Below, one piece after another: positions 63,991 through 64,000 of a DNA stretch of 64,000 nt. Source of the DNA: Yinghuangia soli (GTDB lineage: Bacteria > Actinomycetota > Actinomycetes > Streptomycetales > Streptomycetaceae); NCBI RefSeq assembly GCF_021502675.1, contig NZ_JAKFHA010000016.1, positions 127,369 to 191,368 of the forward strand, read 5' to 3'. Every line of letters starts with the position of its first letter. Position 1 is the first letter of the stretch. Made by a program: the position numbers and the translations under genes. Under the pieces are notes generated by a model, which was given only the letters and a program-made list of their open reading frames with translations, had not been told where the DNA came from and ran no database searches.

Positions 63991-64000
63991 ACTCCGCCGT

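Overview
The window is core chromosome of a high-GC actinomycete, most likely a member of the Streptomycetaceae (Streptomyces or a close relative). The reasons are the very strong G/C preference at third codon positions, many GTG starts, and a run of genes in an order I know from that family: uvrC-rapZ-yvcK-whiA, gap-pgk-tpiA-secG-rbpA, a sufRBDCSUT cluster, ctaA/ctaB, and tkt-tal-pgi-zwf-opcA-pgl. I see no insertion sequence, prophage, CRISPR array, tRNA, rRNA or biosynthetic gene cluster.

Layout. 1-5.3 kb: the tail of a Rieske protein, then the nucleotide-excision nuclease gene uvrC and the rapZ-yvcK-whiA block, closed by a perfect 12-bp terminator hairpin. 5.3-11 kb: an Eis-like acetyltransferase, a very large secreted zinc carboxypeptidase and a Pro/Gly/Gln-rich membrane protein. 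11.3-15.6 kb: lower glycolysis (gap, pgk, tpiA), secG and the RNA polymerase-binding protein gene rbpA. 15.8-30.7 kb is the accessory half of the window: a DUF11 wall or membrane protein, TPR and HEAT-type repeat proteins of unknown role, a GntR regulator divergent from a CynX/NimT-type MFS exporter, a PQQ-like beta-propeller lipoprotein, TerC, a MerR regulator coupled to a membrane protein, and a TetR regulator coupled to a D-cysteine desulfhydrase/ACC-deaminase-like enzyme. 30.8-40.1 kb: an ABC half-exporter, a Tat-targeted two-subunit molybdenum hydroxylase, a methyltransferase, an ECF41-type sigma factor with its oxidoreductase partner, a DUF4328 protein disrupted by a strange G/C homopolymer tract, and a LuxR regulator.

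40.2-46.7 kb (minus strand): the complete SUF iron-sulfur assembly operon sufR-B-D-ferredoxin-C-S-U-T, with nearly every junction overlapping. 46.9-52.6 kb: a two-gene ABC transporter, an MmpS-like protein, and haem O/A synthesis (ctaA on plus, ctaB on minus) with an XRE-cupin regulator between them. 52.9-61.5 kb: the oxidative and non-oxidative pentose phosphate genes tkt, tal, pgi, zwf, opcA and pgl; the last four overlap stop-to-start and are probably translationally coupled. 61.6-64 kb: a TetR regulator divergent from an amidase, with two tandem 15-bp operators between them.

The conserved genes can be named with confidence. The most informative non-coding signals are a MerR promoter with the diagnostic 19-bp spacer, the tandem operators at 62.36-62.39 kb, and the hairpins listed below. 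I did not find a convincing, wholly undescribed multi-gene system. The best leads are the regulated accessory loci (TetR/desulfhydrase/ABC exporter, ECF41 pair, Tat molybdenum hydroxylase) and the anomalous G/C tract at 38.47-38.52 kb, which may be a sequence error.
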